From Paracoccus onubensis (GTDB taxonomy: Bacteria; Pseudomonadota; Alphaproteobacteria; Rhodobacterales; Rhodobacteraceae), in NCBI RefSeq assembly GCF_003591515.1, contig NZ_QZCG01000019.1:1-64000 (forward strand): a stretch of 64,000 nucleotides of DNA, given 5' to 3'. This document shows positions 53,990 through 63,415 of the stretch, one piece after another. The position numbers and the translations under genes are program-made. The notes under the pieces are model-generated. The model ran no database searches. It was not told the DNA's origin and saw nothing but the letters and a program-made list of their open reading frames with translations. The first letter of the stretch is position 1; each line of letters opens with the position of its first letter.

Positions 53990-54985
53990 TCAATCGACGG
54001 TCAGCACGACCTTGCCAAGCACCTTCCGATCCTGCAGCAGCGCAAGCGCCTTTCCCGCCCGTTCAAGCGGGTAGCGCGCGCAGATGCGGGGTTTTATCCG
54101 CCCGCCGGCATATAGCGAAAACAGCTCTGCCACATTCTCGGCGTGACCTTCCGGCTCGCGCCGAACCGCAGCGCCCCAGAAGACGCCCATGATCTGGCAT
54201 CCCTTGAGAAGGGTAAGATTAAGCGGGATCCTGGGAATTCCCGCAGGAAATCCCACGACCAGAAAGCGCCCCTTCCATGCCAGTGCACGCAGCGCCGGTT
54301 CGGCATAATCCCCGCCCACCGCGTCATAGACCACATCCACGCCCTCGCCGCCGGTCAGCGATTTGATCTGATCGGAGAATTGCTTCTGCGCGTCACGATT
54401 CATCTCGCGCGGATAGATGATGATCTCGTCGGCCCCAAGATCCCGGCAGAATTCTGCCTTTTCCGGCGATGAAACCGCCGCGATGACCCGAGCCCCCGCC
54501 GCCTTGCCAAGCTCGACGGCCGCGGCACCGACACCGCCTGCCGCGCCAAGCACCAGAAGCGTCTCGCCTTGCCGAAGCTGTGCGCGATCCTTCAATGCGT
54601 GATGTGAGGTCTCATAGGTGAACAGAAAGCAGGCCGCTTCATCGAAGGGCATCTGGTCGGGTATCCTGACCGTCCGCGTGGCCTCGGCAATGACATGTGT
54701 GGAATATCCGCCATGACCGGTCAGGGCCAGAACGCGATCCCCGACGACAAAACCGCTGACATCCTCACCTATCGCCGCAATCTCGCCAGAAACTTCGCCG
54801 CCCGGCGCGAAGGGGCGCGGAGGCTTGACCTGATACAGGTCGCGAATGATCAGCGTATCGGGAAAGTTGACCCCGGCGGCACGGACCCGAAGCAGCACCT
54901 GCCCCGGTCCCGGTTGCGACATGGACTGCCTTGTCAGGACGAGTGTTTCGGGTCCACCCGGCCCAAGGCTCAGCATGGATCTCAT
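53990..54985 (-). CDS. NADPH:quinone oxidoreductase / zinc-type alcohol dehydrogenase-like protein
   Basis: This 331-residue MDR-superfamily enzyme has a GroES-like N-terminal domain and a Rossmann domain with VLGAAGGVGAAAVELG (about 144-159). Cysteines of the structural zinc site are absent, as in quinone oxidoreductases and acrylyl-CoA reductases. RAAGVNFPDTLIIRDLYQ near 35 is typical of the group. The substrate is unknown. It lies next to the catabolic island and may be part of it. Confidence 0.85.
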   Translation of the reverse strand: MRSMLSLGPGGPETLVLTRQSMSQPGPGQVLLRVRAAGVNFPDTLIIRDLYQVKPPRPFAPGGEVSGEIAAIGEDVSGFVVGDRVLALTGHGGYSTHVIAEATRTVRIPDQMPFDEAACFLFTYETSHHALKDRAQLRQGETLLVLGAAGGVGAAAVELGKAAGARVIAAVSSPEKAEFCRDLGADEIIIYPREMNRDAQKQFSDQIKSLTGGEGVDVVYDAVGGDYAEPALRALAWKGRFLVVGFPAGIPRIPLNLTLLKGCQIMGVFWGAAVRREPEGHAENVAELFSLYAGGRIKPRICARYPLERAGKALALLQDRKVLGKVVLTVD

Positions 54986-55185
54986 GTCGCCCTCCTTTCA
55001 TTTCGGCCTCAATAGGCCAAAGAAGCGTCCATCTTGTCAAACGATTTTCAAAATGGCATTTTGCATAGCGAAACACCCATGCAGGAAAGCGGGCAGGGCA
55101 TTCTTGCTTGGGATCGCGCCCGGCGCCGGTTCAGGCGGTACCGCCATCGAATCCCGGCCGCCGCAAAAGATATGGGAGGCAAGAT

Positions 55186-56388
55186 ATGCGTGATGCCGTA
55201 ATCGTTTCCACCGCGCGGACCCCTATTGGCAAAGCATATCGGGGCGCATTCAACGATACGCAGGCCCAGCAACTGATCGGCCATGCAGTGTCCCATGCGG
55301 TCAGCCGGGCGGGCGTCGATCCGGCGGAAATACAGGATTGCATCATCGGTTGTGCCATCCAGCAGGGCAGCACGGGTGCCAATATCGGCCGGCAGGCAGT
55401 CATCCGGGCCGGTTTGCCCGATACGATAGCGGGCATGTCGATCGACCGGCAATGCGCCTCGGGGATGATGGCGATTGCGACGGCGGCCAAGCAGATCATC
55501 CATGACGGCATGGATATCGCCATTGGTGGCGGCGTTGAAAGTATCAGTCTGGTCCAGAACCAGAATCTGCGTCAGGATCGCCGCACCGACCCTTGGATCG
55601 ACCGGCATCTCCCCTCGCTTTACATGACCATGCTGGAAACCGCCGAAATCGTCGCCGAGCGATACGGGATCACGCGCGAGGATCAGGACGCCTACGCCCT
55701 GCGGTCGCAGCAGCGCACAGCCGAGGCGCAAAAGTCCGGCAGGTTCGACGATGAGATCGTGCCGCTGAAAACCGTCAAGAAAGTCGTGAACAAGGAAACC
55801 AGCGAGGTCTCGGATGTCGCGGTCGAACTTGATCGTGACGAAGGCAACCGCCCCCGGACCACGCTGGAGGATTTGCAGCGCCTTTCGCCAGTGTTCAAGG
55901 ACGGTCAGGTCATCGGGGAAGGGAAGCATATCACCGCCGGGAATGCCTCGCAGCTTTCGGATGGCGCATCGGCCTCGGTCCTGATGGAAGCACGGAAAGC
56001 CGAGAAGATGGGGCTGCAACCGCTTGGCCGGTATATCGGGGTCATGGCGGCGGGTCTGGCACCGGATGAAATGGGCATCGGGCCGATCCATGCCGTTCCC
56101 CCTTTGCTGCGGCTGCATGGATTGCAGGTGGAAGATATCGATCTGTGGGAACTGAACGAGGCATTTGCCTGTCAGGTCCTTCACTCGGCCCGGGTTCTTG
56201 GAATCCCGGATGAGTTGCTGAACGTGAATGGCGGCGCGATCTCGATCGGCCATCCCTATGGCATGTCGGGCGCGCGCATGGTCGGCCATGCCCTCATCGA
56301 GGGCAAAAGACGCGGCGCCAAATACGTCGTCTGCACCATGTGCGTCGGCGGCGGCATGGGTGCGGCGGGATTGTTCGAAGTTCTTTGA
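55186..56388 (+). CDS. Acetyl-CoA acyltransferase (thiolase)
   Basis: This 400-residue thiolase has the nucleophile Cys90 (SIDRQCASGMMAI), a GGGVESIS segment, His in GGAISIGHPYGMSGARM and the second Cys in CTMCVGGGMGAAGLFE. It cleaves a 3-ketoacyl-CoA with CoA to acetyl-CoA and a shortened acyl-CoA, or runs in reverse. GGGAGG before ATG 55186 decides the start. It sits 145 bases upstream of the TRAP transporter genes. Confidence 0.93.
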   Translation: MRDAVIVSTARTPIGKAYRGAFNDTQAQQLIGHAVSHAVSRAGVDPAEIQDCIIGCAIQQGSTGANIGRQAVIRAGLPDTIAGMSIDRQCASGMMAIATAAKQIIHDGMDIAIGGGVESISLVQNQNLRQDRRTDPWIDRHLPSLYMTMLETAEIVAERYGITREDQDAYALRSQQRTAEAQKSGRFDDEIVPLKTVKKVVNKETSEVSDVAVELDRDEGNRPRTTLEDLQRLSPVFKDGQVIGEGKHITAGNASQLSDGASASVLMEARKAEKMGLQPLGRYIGVMAAGLAPDEMGIGPIHAVPPLLRLHGLQVEDIDLWELNEAFACQVLHSARVLGIPDELLNVNGGAISIGHPYGMSGARMVGHALIEGKRRGAKYVVCTMCVGGGMGAAGLFEVL

Positions 56389-56450
56389 AATTCACCGCCA
56401 ATAACAGGGTAATGATATGAAATACAATTATAAAATTTACACGAATCATG

Positions 56451-56465
56451 CCGGGAATTTCCCGG
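56451..56465. promoter_or_regulatory. Palindrome upstream of the TRAP genes
   Basis: CCGGGAATTTCCCGG (56451-56465) is a perfect 15-base palindrome with an odd centre, in the AT-rich 145-base gap before dctP. It could be an operator, for example of the TetR regulator at 60158. The spacing to any promoter is not evident. Confidence 0.4.
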
Positions 56466-56533
56466 ACACTTGTCAGGGGAATAAAGAATAACGGCGGCGC
56501 AAACAGCCGGATTGAAACCAACGGGAGGATAAG

Positions 56534-57595
56534 ATGAAATATACCAACAAGGTTTCCGCCACAGCGGCAGGGATCAAACGGCGTGCATTGCTGCGCGGCG
56601 GGGCGCTTGCGGCGGTTGCGTCACCGGCGCTTGTCGGCAAGGCTTTGGCCGCCGGTGAGGTGACCTGGCGGGTGCAGGCTCACTGGCCCAAGGCATCGGC
56701 ATCTTTCACGGACAGTCTTGAAACGATGTCAGCCATCCTTGCCGAACGCACCGACGGCGCATTCAAGCTTGAACTTCTTGGCGAGGGAGAGTTCGCCAAG
56801 GGTCCGGATATCTTCAATCTCGTCAGCAAGGGCGTGGTTCCCATGGGAACGCTGGCCGCTTCCTATTTCGAGGATCAGGCGACGGTCGCGAATTTCGTCT
56901 ATGGCATGCCCGGCACTTTCAGGGAGGCGTGGGAATTTTCGCATGCTCTGAAAAATCTGGGGCTCGAGGCGCTGCTGAACGAAGAACTGGCGCCGAAAGG
57001 CGTCATGCTGAAGCCCGAAAAGGTCCTGCCGGTCGAGATGACCGCATCCAAAAAGATCGAGTCGGCCGCCGATTTCCAGGGTCTCAAGATCCGCTCGGCC
57101 GGGGCGATGATGGATTTCCTGACAGCCGCAGGCGCCGCTCCGCAATATATCGCGGGCGCCGAGCTGTATCAGGCGCTTAGCTCGGGTGTCGTCGACGGGG
57201 CGCATTGGGGCGCGGCGGTCGGCGCTAAATCCATGTCGCTATGGGAAGTGTGCAAATATCACTACAAGCCGGTGCTTGCGCAGACGACAGATTCCTATCT
57301 GTTCAACCTGAAGGCGCTGGAAGACTTGAGCGACGATTTGCGCTCGGCGCTTATGGATACGATCGAAACGCGCTTTTTCCTTCGCACCGCCGAATATCAG
57401 CACGAAGAAGCACTGGCGATTGCGGATGGCGTGGCCAACCAGAATCTGGAAGTTCTGACCCTGCCCGATGAGGTGCTTGAAATGCTGGCGCAAGCGTCGG
57501 GCGAGATATTGGAGTCAGAGGGCCAGCGCAGCGAGATGGCTGGAAAAGCGGCTGACATCTACCGCAATCTCATGGCCGATCTGGGTTACGTCTGA
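56534..57595 (+). CDS. dctP: DctP-type TRAP transporter solute-binding protein
   Basis: This 353-residue periplasmic protein carries a signal peptide (about 1-40, with an RR pair at 16-17 followed by an Ala-rich run). The mature part has WRVQAHWPKASASFTDSLE, then GLKIRSAGAMMDFLTAAGAAPQ (conserved Arg that binds the carboxylate) and AELYQALSSGVVDGAHWG. Together with DctQ and DctM it imports an organic acid. The neighbours suggest an acyl or aromatic acid, unproven. AGGAT precedes ATG 56534. Confidence 0.92.
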   Translation: MKYTNKVSATAAGIKRRALLRGGALAAVASPALVGKALAAGEVTWRVQAHWPKASASFTDSLETMSAILAERTDGAFKLELLGEGEFAKGPDIFNLVSKGVVPMGTLAASYFEDQATVANFVYGMPGTFREAWEFSHALKNLGLEALLNEELAPKGVMLKPEKVLPVEMTASKKIESAADFQGLKIRSAGAMMDFLTAAGAAPQYIAGAELYQALSSGVVDGAHWGAAVGAKSMSLWEVCKYHYKPVLAQTTDSYLFNLKALEDLSDDLRSALMDTIETRFFLRTAEYQHEEALAIADGVANQNLEVLTLPDEVLEMLAQASGEILESEGQRSEMAGKAADIYRNLMADLGYV

Positions 57596-57613
57596 TCTTG
57601 CGGGCCTGCGCGC

Positions 57614-57630
57614 GGGCCTGTCACCGGCCC
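57614..57630 (+). terminator. Hairpin between dctP and dctQ
   Basis: GGGCC (57614-57618) pairs with GGCCC (57626-57630) over a seven-base loop, in the 126-base gap. Such hairpins can stabilise or reduce downstream expression so that the binding protein is made in excess. There is no T-run. Confidence 0.3.
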
Positions 57631-57721
57631 CCGGCGGCAAGGCTGGACAAATCCGGAAATGACGGATCGGGCGGCTGGCGGCTGCCCCCCGCATAGCAAA
57701 TTTGCACAAGGAACTTGAACC

Positions 57722-58285
57722 ATGTTTCAGGCGGCACGCGCCGTAACGCGCATCAATCGCTTTATCGGACGTTGGGTTTCGCTTGCGGTGATCTTCCTGT
57801 TCGTCTTCCTGCTGATCGACGTGATCATGCGTTATCTGATCGGCAGACCAACGATCTGGACCTCGGAACTCGCCACGCTGATATTCGGAGGCTATGCCAT
57901 CCTTGGAGGCGGGTATCTTCTTGCCGACCGGGCGCATGTGAATGTCGATATCTTCTACGGAAAATTAAGCGCCCGTCGCAAGGCGCTGCTGGATATCCTG
58001 ACATGGCCGCTCTTCCTGCTTTTCGTGGGCGTATTGCTGTGGCAGGGCTGGGTCATCGCCTCGGATTCCATCGGTAGCCTCGAGCGTTCCAACTCGATCT
58101 GGAATCCGCCTCTCTGGCCGACAAAGCTGCTTATCCCGGTCGCCGCAATTCTGCTTTTGCTGCAAGGTCTTGTCCGTCTTTGGGCGGATATCCGGGTCGT
58201 TATGGGCCTGCCGGTTCCAGATGACATCTTTGGCAGCCCGGCCAGTAGCGATCATGCTCAGGACACACAGGAGATACATCCATGA
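57722..58285 (+). CDS. dctQ: DctQ-type TRAP transporter small permease
   Basis: This 187-residue protein has four hydrophobic segments. RYLIGRPTIWTSELATLIFGGYAIL and LGGGYLLADRAHVNVDIFY are typical of the family. It anchors the TRAP complex between the binding protein and DctM. Its stop overlaps dctM by four bases. Confidence 0.92.
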   Translation: MFQAARAVTRINRFIGRWVSLAVIFLFVFLLIDVIMRYLIGRPTIWTSELATLIFGGYAILGGGYLLADRAHVNVDIFYGKLSARRKALLDILTWPLFLLFVGVLLWQGWVIASDSIGSLERSNSIWNPPLWPTKLLIPVAAILLLLQGLVRLWADIRVVMGLPVPDDIFGSPASSDHAQDTQEIHP

Positions 58286-59595
58286 GCGTCGAGATCCTGA
58301 CATTCCTGTTCTTCGGCGCGCTGCTGCTGTTCATCCTTCTGGGATCGCCGTTGACTTTCGTTCTTGGCGGCATCTCGGTCGTTTTCCTTTACTACGAAAT
58401 GGGTTCCGTAGGGTTCTACCTGCTGGCCTCGAAAATGTGGGAAACGATGCAGTCGCCTACATTGATGGCCATCCCGTTATTCGTATACATGGCCATATTG
58501 CTTGAGAAATCAGGGGTCGCGAACGATCTTTACAGCATGATGCATCTGTGGTGGGGCGGGCTGCGCGGCGGCCTGGCCATCGGAACGGTGCTGATCTGCG
58601 TGATCTTCGCCGCCATGTCCGGCATCTCGGGCGCGGCTGTGGTGACCATGGGAACCATCGCGCTGCCCAAGATGCTTGAACGCGGTTATGACAAGAAACT
58701 GGCATTGGGCGCCATCAATGCGGGCGGAGGCTGGGGCATCCTGATTCCGCCCTCCATCCTCATGGTGCTTTATTCGCTGCTGACCGAGGTTTCGGTCGGA
58801 CGCCTTTTCGCGGCAGGAATTGGGCCGGGGCTGCTGCTGTTCGTACTTGTTTCGATCTATATCGGGGTCCGCTGCTGGCTTCAGCCCGAGCTGGGCCCCG
58901 CCCTGCCCCGGGAAGAACGCGCGGGTTGGGGGCCAAAACTTCGCTCGTTGAAGGCCGTGATCCTTCCGATCCTCATCGTCGCCATCGTGCTTGGCGCGAT
59001 CTTCGGAGGCTATGCGACACCCACCGAGGCCGCTGCCATCGGCGTTTTCGGCGCGTTTGTCGCCACATTGATCAATCGTCAGCTTTCATGGCGGGTGATC
59101 CATGACACCTCGATCGCCACACTACGCCTGACCGCGCTTGTCATCTGGATCCTGTTTGCGGCCCATGCCTTCTCGGCGGCCTATACGGCATTGGGGGCGC
59201 AAAGCATGATGTCGAACCTGATGGGCTTCATTCCCGGCGGGAAATGGGGCGCCCTTCTGTTCATGCTGATGATTCTGTTCCTGTTCGGGATGGTGCTCGA
59301 CCCGGTCGGCATCATGCTGATCACATTGCCGGTCTTCCTGCCGGTGATCCGCGAAGCGGGTTTCGATCCGATCTGGTTCGGCATCCTGTTCATCATCATG
59401 ATGGAAGTGGGTTATATGACGCCGCCATTCGGGTTCAACCTGTTCTATCTGAAGGGCGTTGCGCCGCCGGGCGTCACCATGAGCGACATCTACAGCTCGG
59501 TCATTCCCTATGTTCTGGTGACGCTGCTGGGCGTTCTGCTGATCATCCTGATCCCGGGCATCGCGCTGTACATTCCAAATCTGCTTTACGGCTGA
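58282..59595 (+). CDS. dctM: DctM-type TRAP transporter large permease
   Basis: This 437-residue permease has about 12 membrane segments, with SPTLMAIPLFVYMAILLEKSG and INAGGGWGILIPPSILMVLYS near the start and middle, and GYMTPPFGFNLFYLKGV near the end, all conserved in DctM. It forms the sodium- or proton-coupled channel. It is followed by a strong hairpin and the thioesterase gene. Confidence 0.94.
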   Translation: MSVEILTFLFFGALLLFILLGSPLTFVLGGISVVFLYYEMGSVGFYLLASKMWETMQSPTLMAIPLFVYMAILLEKSGVANDLYSMMHLWWGGLRGGLAIGTVLICVIFAAMSGISGAAVVTMGTIALPKMLERGYDKKLALGAINAGGGWGILIPPSILMVLYSLLTEVSVGRLFAAGIGPGLLLFVLVSIYIGVRCWLQPELGPALPREERAGWGPKLRSLKAVILPILIVAIVLGAIFGGYATPTEAAAIGVFGAFVATLINRQLSWRVIHDTSIATLRLTALVIWILFAAHAFSAAYTALGAQSMMSNLMGFIPGGKWGALLFMLMILFLFGMVLDPVGIMLITLPVFLPVIREAGFDPIWFGILFIIMMEVGYMTPPFGFNLFYLKGVAPPGVTMSDIYSSVIPYVLVTLLGVLLIILIPGIALYIPNLLYG

Positions 59596-59600
59596 TAGAA

Positions 59601-59634
59601 GCCTTGCCGGACGAATGCATCCCTCCGGCAAGGC
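59601..59634 (+). terminator. Strong stem-loop after dctM
   Basis: GCCTTGCCGGA (59601-59611) pairs perfectly with TCCGGCAAGGC (59624-59634), an 11-bp stem with a 12-base loop, starting five bases after the dctM stop. No T-run follows, so it may be an attenuator or 3' stabiliser. Confidence 0.5.
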
Positions 59635-59654
59635 AAGACAGGATTCCATACCAT

Positions 59655-60068
59655 ATGACCACCCGGATCGAAGCGGATCTTATCGAGGATCCTTACCCGT
59701 TTCAGTCCCATATGGGTTATGAACTGACGGACTGGTCAGAAGATTACTCCCGGTTCGAGATGCCGATCCGCAGATTTATCGAAAATCGCTACGGCATTCC
59801 GCATGGCGGTATTTACGGGGTTTTGCTGGATACGGTCATGGGTTTCGCAGGATGCTATACCGGCGATCCCGAACAGCGCAGATTTGCCATGACGTTATCC
59901 ATGAATGTGAATTTTCTGTCGCGCCCGAAGGGGAAACGTCTCATCGCCGAGGGCTGGCGCAAGGGCGGCGGCCGTTCGACCTTCTTCGCCGAAGGCCGCG
60001 TGACCGACGATACCGGCGAGGTTCTGGCCACCGGAACCGGGGTTTTCCGCTATCGTCGAACGGGTTGA
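59655..60068 (+). CDS. PaaI-type hot-dog thioesterase
   Basis: This 137-residue hot-dog protein has the RYGIPHGGIYGVLLDTVMGFAG segment, with the HGG motif and catalytic Asp of PaaI/4HBT thioesterases. LSMNVNFLSRPKGK and a final strand ending in GVFRY complete it. It probably removes CoA from stalled catabolic intermediates. The start lies 20 bases after a hairpin, with a weak SD. Confidence 0.88.
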   Translation: MTTRIEADLIEDPYPFQSHMGYELTDWSEDYSRFEMPIRRFIENRYGIPHGGIYGVLLDTVMGFAGCYTGDPEQRRFAMTLSMNVNFLSRPKGKRLIAEGWRKGGGRSTFFAEGRVTDDTGEVLATGTGVFRYRRTG

Positions 60069-60092
60069 AATAACCTGTGGACTGCGGGCACG

Positions 60093-60121
60093 TTGCAACG
60101 CCTGCCCTGCGCCGCTAGGTT
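60093..60121 (+). promoter_or_regulatory. Candidate promoter of the tetR-type gene
   Basis: TTGCAA (60093-60098) and TAGGTT (60116-60121) are spaced by 17 bases, ending 36 bases before the GTG start at 60158. Confidence 0.4.
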
Positions 60122-60157
60122 TTTGCATGGCCCGGGAAAATCGGAGACGTTGGATCA

Positions 60158-60820
60158 GTGGCTCGTGAAAATGCACGTATGCGCGCGGTGCGCAAAGAGC
60201 TTCTGGAAGAGGCCGATATCACCAATGTCCGCAATCGGGATCTGATCCAGGCCAAGCGCCAGCAGATCTGCGAGGGCGCGCTGGAGCTTTTTATCGATAA
60301 GGGTTTCGCGGCCACGACCATCCGCGACATCTGCGCGCGTTCGGGCGTCAATCAGGCCAGTATCTACGATTATATCGCGGACAAGAACGATATCCTGCGC
60401 CGCCTGCTGAATCAGCTGTGGTTCCGTACGGATGTGCCGACCCTGCCGGATATTCTGACCGATCACTCGGTCCCGCTTGAAGAGGCGATCGAGCGCTATC
60501 TGATCGTTTCGTGGAAGCGCAAGCGTCAGGCGACCCTGCTTGCCTATCGGACCATTCCGCATCTGCGGCAGGAAGACCGCCGGGCCATGCGGCTGCGCGA
60601 AATCGCCGTCATGAAGGATCTGGCGGATCAGCTTGCGGATCGGCTGGGTGTCGGGCCAGGGGATCAGCGGCTGGAGATCATCGCCAATCTGATGGTTTTC
60701 CTGAGTGCTTTCGGACCCATGCGCGATTGGCTGAACCGTGATCAGCCCGACGAGCTGATCGCCCGGACGATCGCGAAAGGCGCGGCCGCCATGATCAGGG
60801 CGAGTATTGGCGAGGACTGA
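60158..60820 (+). CDS. TetR-family transcriptional regulator
   Basis: This 220-residue protein has a helix-turn-helix (about 45-70, with AATTIRDICARSGVNQASIYDY) followed by a ligand-binding domain. By context it should regulate the catabolic island, with an acyl-CoA or related acid as probable ligand. The GTG start was kept because GGAG precedes it at a longish spacing; an in-frame ATG at 60179 is the alternative. It is convergent with the SDR gene. Confidence 0.9.
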   Translation: MARENARMRAVRKELLEEADITNVRNRDLIQAKRQQICEGALELFIDKGFAATTIRDICARSGVNQASIYDYIADKNDILRRLLNQLWFRTDVPTLPDILTDHSVPLEEAIERYLIVSWKRKRQATLLAYRTIPHLRQEDRRAMRLREIAVMKDLADQLADRLGVGPGDQRLEIIANLMVFLSAFGPMRDWLNRDQPDELIARTIAKGAAAMIRASIGED

Positions 60821-60877
60821 GGGCGCAAGCCGGGGTTTGGATCGGGTGTCACCATATCGCCCACGGGGCGGCTTTGT

Positions 60878-61642
60878 TCAGGTCCACATATTCGACCCGC
60901 CGCAGAGGGTAAGCGCCTGCCCTGTCATGTAACGGCTGGCATCCGAGGCAAGGAAAACCGCGATCCCGGCGAAATCCTCGGGTTCTCCCAGCCGGCGCAA
61001 TGGAATGTCGTTCTGGATCCGCTTTTCGACATCGGGGTTTTCCCATAATTCGCGCGCGAATTCCGTGCGCACCAATCCCGGGCAGATGGCGTTGAATCGC
61101 ACGCCCCTGGGTCCGAATTCGGCGGCCAGATTCCGCACCAGCCCGATCAGTGCCAGCTTGGACATGCCATAGGTGCCCAGCATGACCGAAGGCTTGAATG
61201 CCCCGATGGAAGAGGTGAAGGCGACCGAGCCCGCGCCTTTTTCGATCATGTCGGGCACCACCATGCCGGCAAGCCACAGGTTCGACTGCACATTCGTCTT
61301 CAGGGTCTTGTCATAGGCGTCATCGGGGATCTGGGAGGTCGGGCCGTAATAGGGATTGACCCCGGCATTGCCGATCACCACGTCGATCTTGCCCGCAACG
61401 GAACGGGTTTCATCCACCAGGGCCTGCAACTGGTCCCTATGACCCACATTGCAGGCGACACCATATGCCCTGCCCTTCCCAAGCGAATTGATGCTGGCTG
61501 CGGCCGCATCCAGCTGATCCTGCTTGCGGGCCGATATCACCACCGTCGCGCCATGTTCCGCCAGCGCCTTCGCCATGGCGAATCCCATGCCCCGCGACGC
61601 GCCGGTCAGCAGCGCAACCTTGCCGGTCAGGTCGAACATCAT
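60878..61642 (-). CDS. Short-chain dehydrogenase/reductase
   Basis: This 254-residue SDR has the cofactor motif TGASRGMG (14-21), the structural NAGVN, and catalytic Ser-Tyr-Lys with YGMSK near 159. The C-terminus GQALTLCGGSN is typical of classical SDRs. It oxidises or reduces a hydroxyl or keto group of an acid intermediate. It is on the minus strand, downstream of the acyl-CoA synthetase gene and probably co-transcribed. Confidence 0.93.
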   Translation of the reverse strand: MMFDLTGKVALLTGASRGMGFAMAKALAEHGATVVISARKQDQLDAAAASINSLGKGRAYGVACNVGHRDQLQALVDETRSVAGKIDVVIGNAGVNPYYGPTSQIPDDAYDKTLKTNVQSNLWLAGMVVPDMIEKGAGSVAFTSSIGAFKPSVMLGTYGMSKLALIGLVRNLAAEFGPRGVRFNAICPGLVRTEFARELWENPDVEKRIQNDIPLRRLGEPEDFAGIAVFLASDASRYMTGQALTLCGGSNMWT

Positions 61643-61708
61643 GTCTGGAACTCCTTTTTTCCAACGATGGTTTTCGGGCGGCGATACCCGCCAGCGGATC
61701 GCTTGCGG

Positions 61709-63415
61709 TCAGGCCGGCGCCCCAAGACAGACAAGGCGCACGGCGCGGCGGTCGGTCTTGTCCGTGGCGCCGCGCGCCAGAGGCTCGTATTGGCACCAGA
61801 GTTTCTGGGGAATCTTGAATCGCGCCAGATGCTGTCCAAGGTAATCCGACATGGCATCAAGGCTCATGCCGGCGCCGGGGCGAAGCTGAATGGCGATTCC
61901 CACGATCTCGCCCAGTCGCTCGTCCGGGACGGGGAAGGCGCAGGCCTCGATGACATCGGGATGACCATGCAACGCGCCTTCCACCTCGAGGCAGGAAATA
62001 TTCTCGCCGCCCCGGATGATGATATGCTTCTTGCGGTCGAGGATGGTGACAAAGCCTTCATCGTCGATCACGCCGATATCCCCGGTACTCAGCCAGCCGT
62101 CTTTCAGCACCCGTGCAGTTTCTGCCGGCTGGTTCAGGTAACAGCGCATATTCGCCAGGCTCCTGACGGTGATTTCGCCCAGCGAACCCGGCGGAAGTTC
62201 CGCGCCCGCATCGTTCACGATACGGATTTCCTGCACCGGCGGGTAAAGCCGCCCCGCCGCATCCGGGCGTTTGACATAATCATCGCCGAACATCCCGATC
62301 CCCAATGCATTGGTTTCGGTCATGCCCCAGCCGGTGCCGATATCGGCCTGCGGAAAGGCCCGTGCAAGCTGTGCGACCTGCGGCGCCGGGCGTTTTGCCC
62401 CGCCCGCCCCGACATAGCGCAACGAAGGCAGCGCCGCGCCGGTTTCGCGCACCGCCTCCATCAGTTCCGCCGATTGGGTCGGCACGCCAAGGAACCGCGT
62501 GACATTCCGTGCCTCGATCAGCCGGATCGCCTCATACGGGTCCCATTTGTACATGAGCGTCACGGTTGCGGGCGCCAGAAGACTGTAGAGAAACATCGTA
62601 TGGCAGGCCGTGGTATGGAAAAGCGGCGTAACGATCAGCACGGAAACCGGCAGCGCCGGAGGGGCATCGGGGCCGGCAGGGAACATGAGCGGCTTCAGCG
62701 ACATCTGCATCACCCATGTATAGATTGCCGTGACCGCGCCGCGATGGGTCTGGACCACGCCTTTCGGATGGCCGGTCGAACCCGAGGAATACATGATCTG
62801 GAAATCGTCATCGGGATGGATTGCAGCAGTGACGGCTGCGTCATCCGGGGCCGCGCGCAGCATGGAACTGTAGCATGGCGCATCTGCTTGCTCGCCGTCC
62901 CTGACTCCGATGATAGTCAGGTCATGGCGTTTTCGCAGCGGCTCCAGACGCGCGGCGCGCGGCCCGTCGGCAAAGATCACCCGCGCCTCGCAGTCGCTCA
63001 GGGCGTAGTCCAGTTCCTGGCTCGTCCACCATGCGTTCAGATTGACAACGACCGCGCCCAGCGACGAAATCGCCAGAAACGAGATCATGAATTCAGGATA
63101 GTTCCGCATGGCGATGGCGACGCGGGTGCCTTTGGTCACGCCAAGCTGCTCGCGAAGCGACCATGCGATGCGATTCACATCACGGCGGAATTCATCATAG
63201 GTCCAGCATTCGTCCTGATACGCAAGATAAGCCGCCGCGTCATTGCCATGCCGTTCCCGGCAATCCCGCATCAGATCGGGTATGCTTGGCGGGCAGTTTC
63301 GAAACGCCTTGTAGCTGACGCCGTTCACCGTCACCCTGGTCGTGTGGAACATCGGATTGGTGGTCGTGACGTGGTGAACTGCCTGTTCGAAACTCATCGA
63401 AGCGGTCGCTGTCAT
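61709..63415 (-). CDS. AMP-forming acyl-CoA synthetase / ligase
   Basis: This 568-residue adenylating enzyme activates a carboxylic acid to its CoA thioester. Motifs are YSSGSTGHPKGVV (A3), GWGMTETNALG (A5), GWLSTGDIG (A7) and DRKKHIIIRGGENIS (A8). The C-terminal catalytic Lys lies in GATDKTDRR, a variant of the usual motif. It is probably the first step of the pathway fed by the TRAP transporter. The start ATG (63413-63415) overlaps the stop of a 41-codon ORF. Confidence 0.93.
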   Translation of the reverse strand: MTATASMSFEQAVHHVTTTNPMFHTTRVTVNGVSYKAFRNCPPSIPDLMRDCRERHGNDAAAYLAYQDECWTYDEFRRDVNRIAWSLREQLGVTKGTRVAIAMRNYPEFMISFLAISSLGAVVVNLNAWWTSQELDYALSDCEARVIFADGPRAARLEPLRKRHDLTIIGVRDGEQADAPCYSSMLRAAPDDAAVTAAIHPDDDFQIMYSSGSTGHPKGVVQTHRGAVTAIYTWVMQMSLKPLMFPAGPDAPPALPVSVLIVTPLFHTTACHTMFLYSLLAPATVTLMYKWDPYEAIRLIEARNVTRFLGVPTQSAELMEAVRETGAALPSLRYVGAGGAKRPAPQVAQLARAFPQADIGTGWGMTETNALGIGMFGDDYVKRPDAAGRLYPPVQEIRIVNDAGAELPPGSLGEITVRSLANMRCYLNQPAETARVLKDGWLSTGDIGVIDDEGFVTILDRKKHIIIRGGENISCLEVEGALHGHPDVIEACAFPVPDERLGEIVGIAIQLRPGAGMSLDAMSDYLGQHLARFKIPQKLWCQYEPLARGATDKTDRRAVRLVCLGAPA

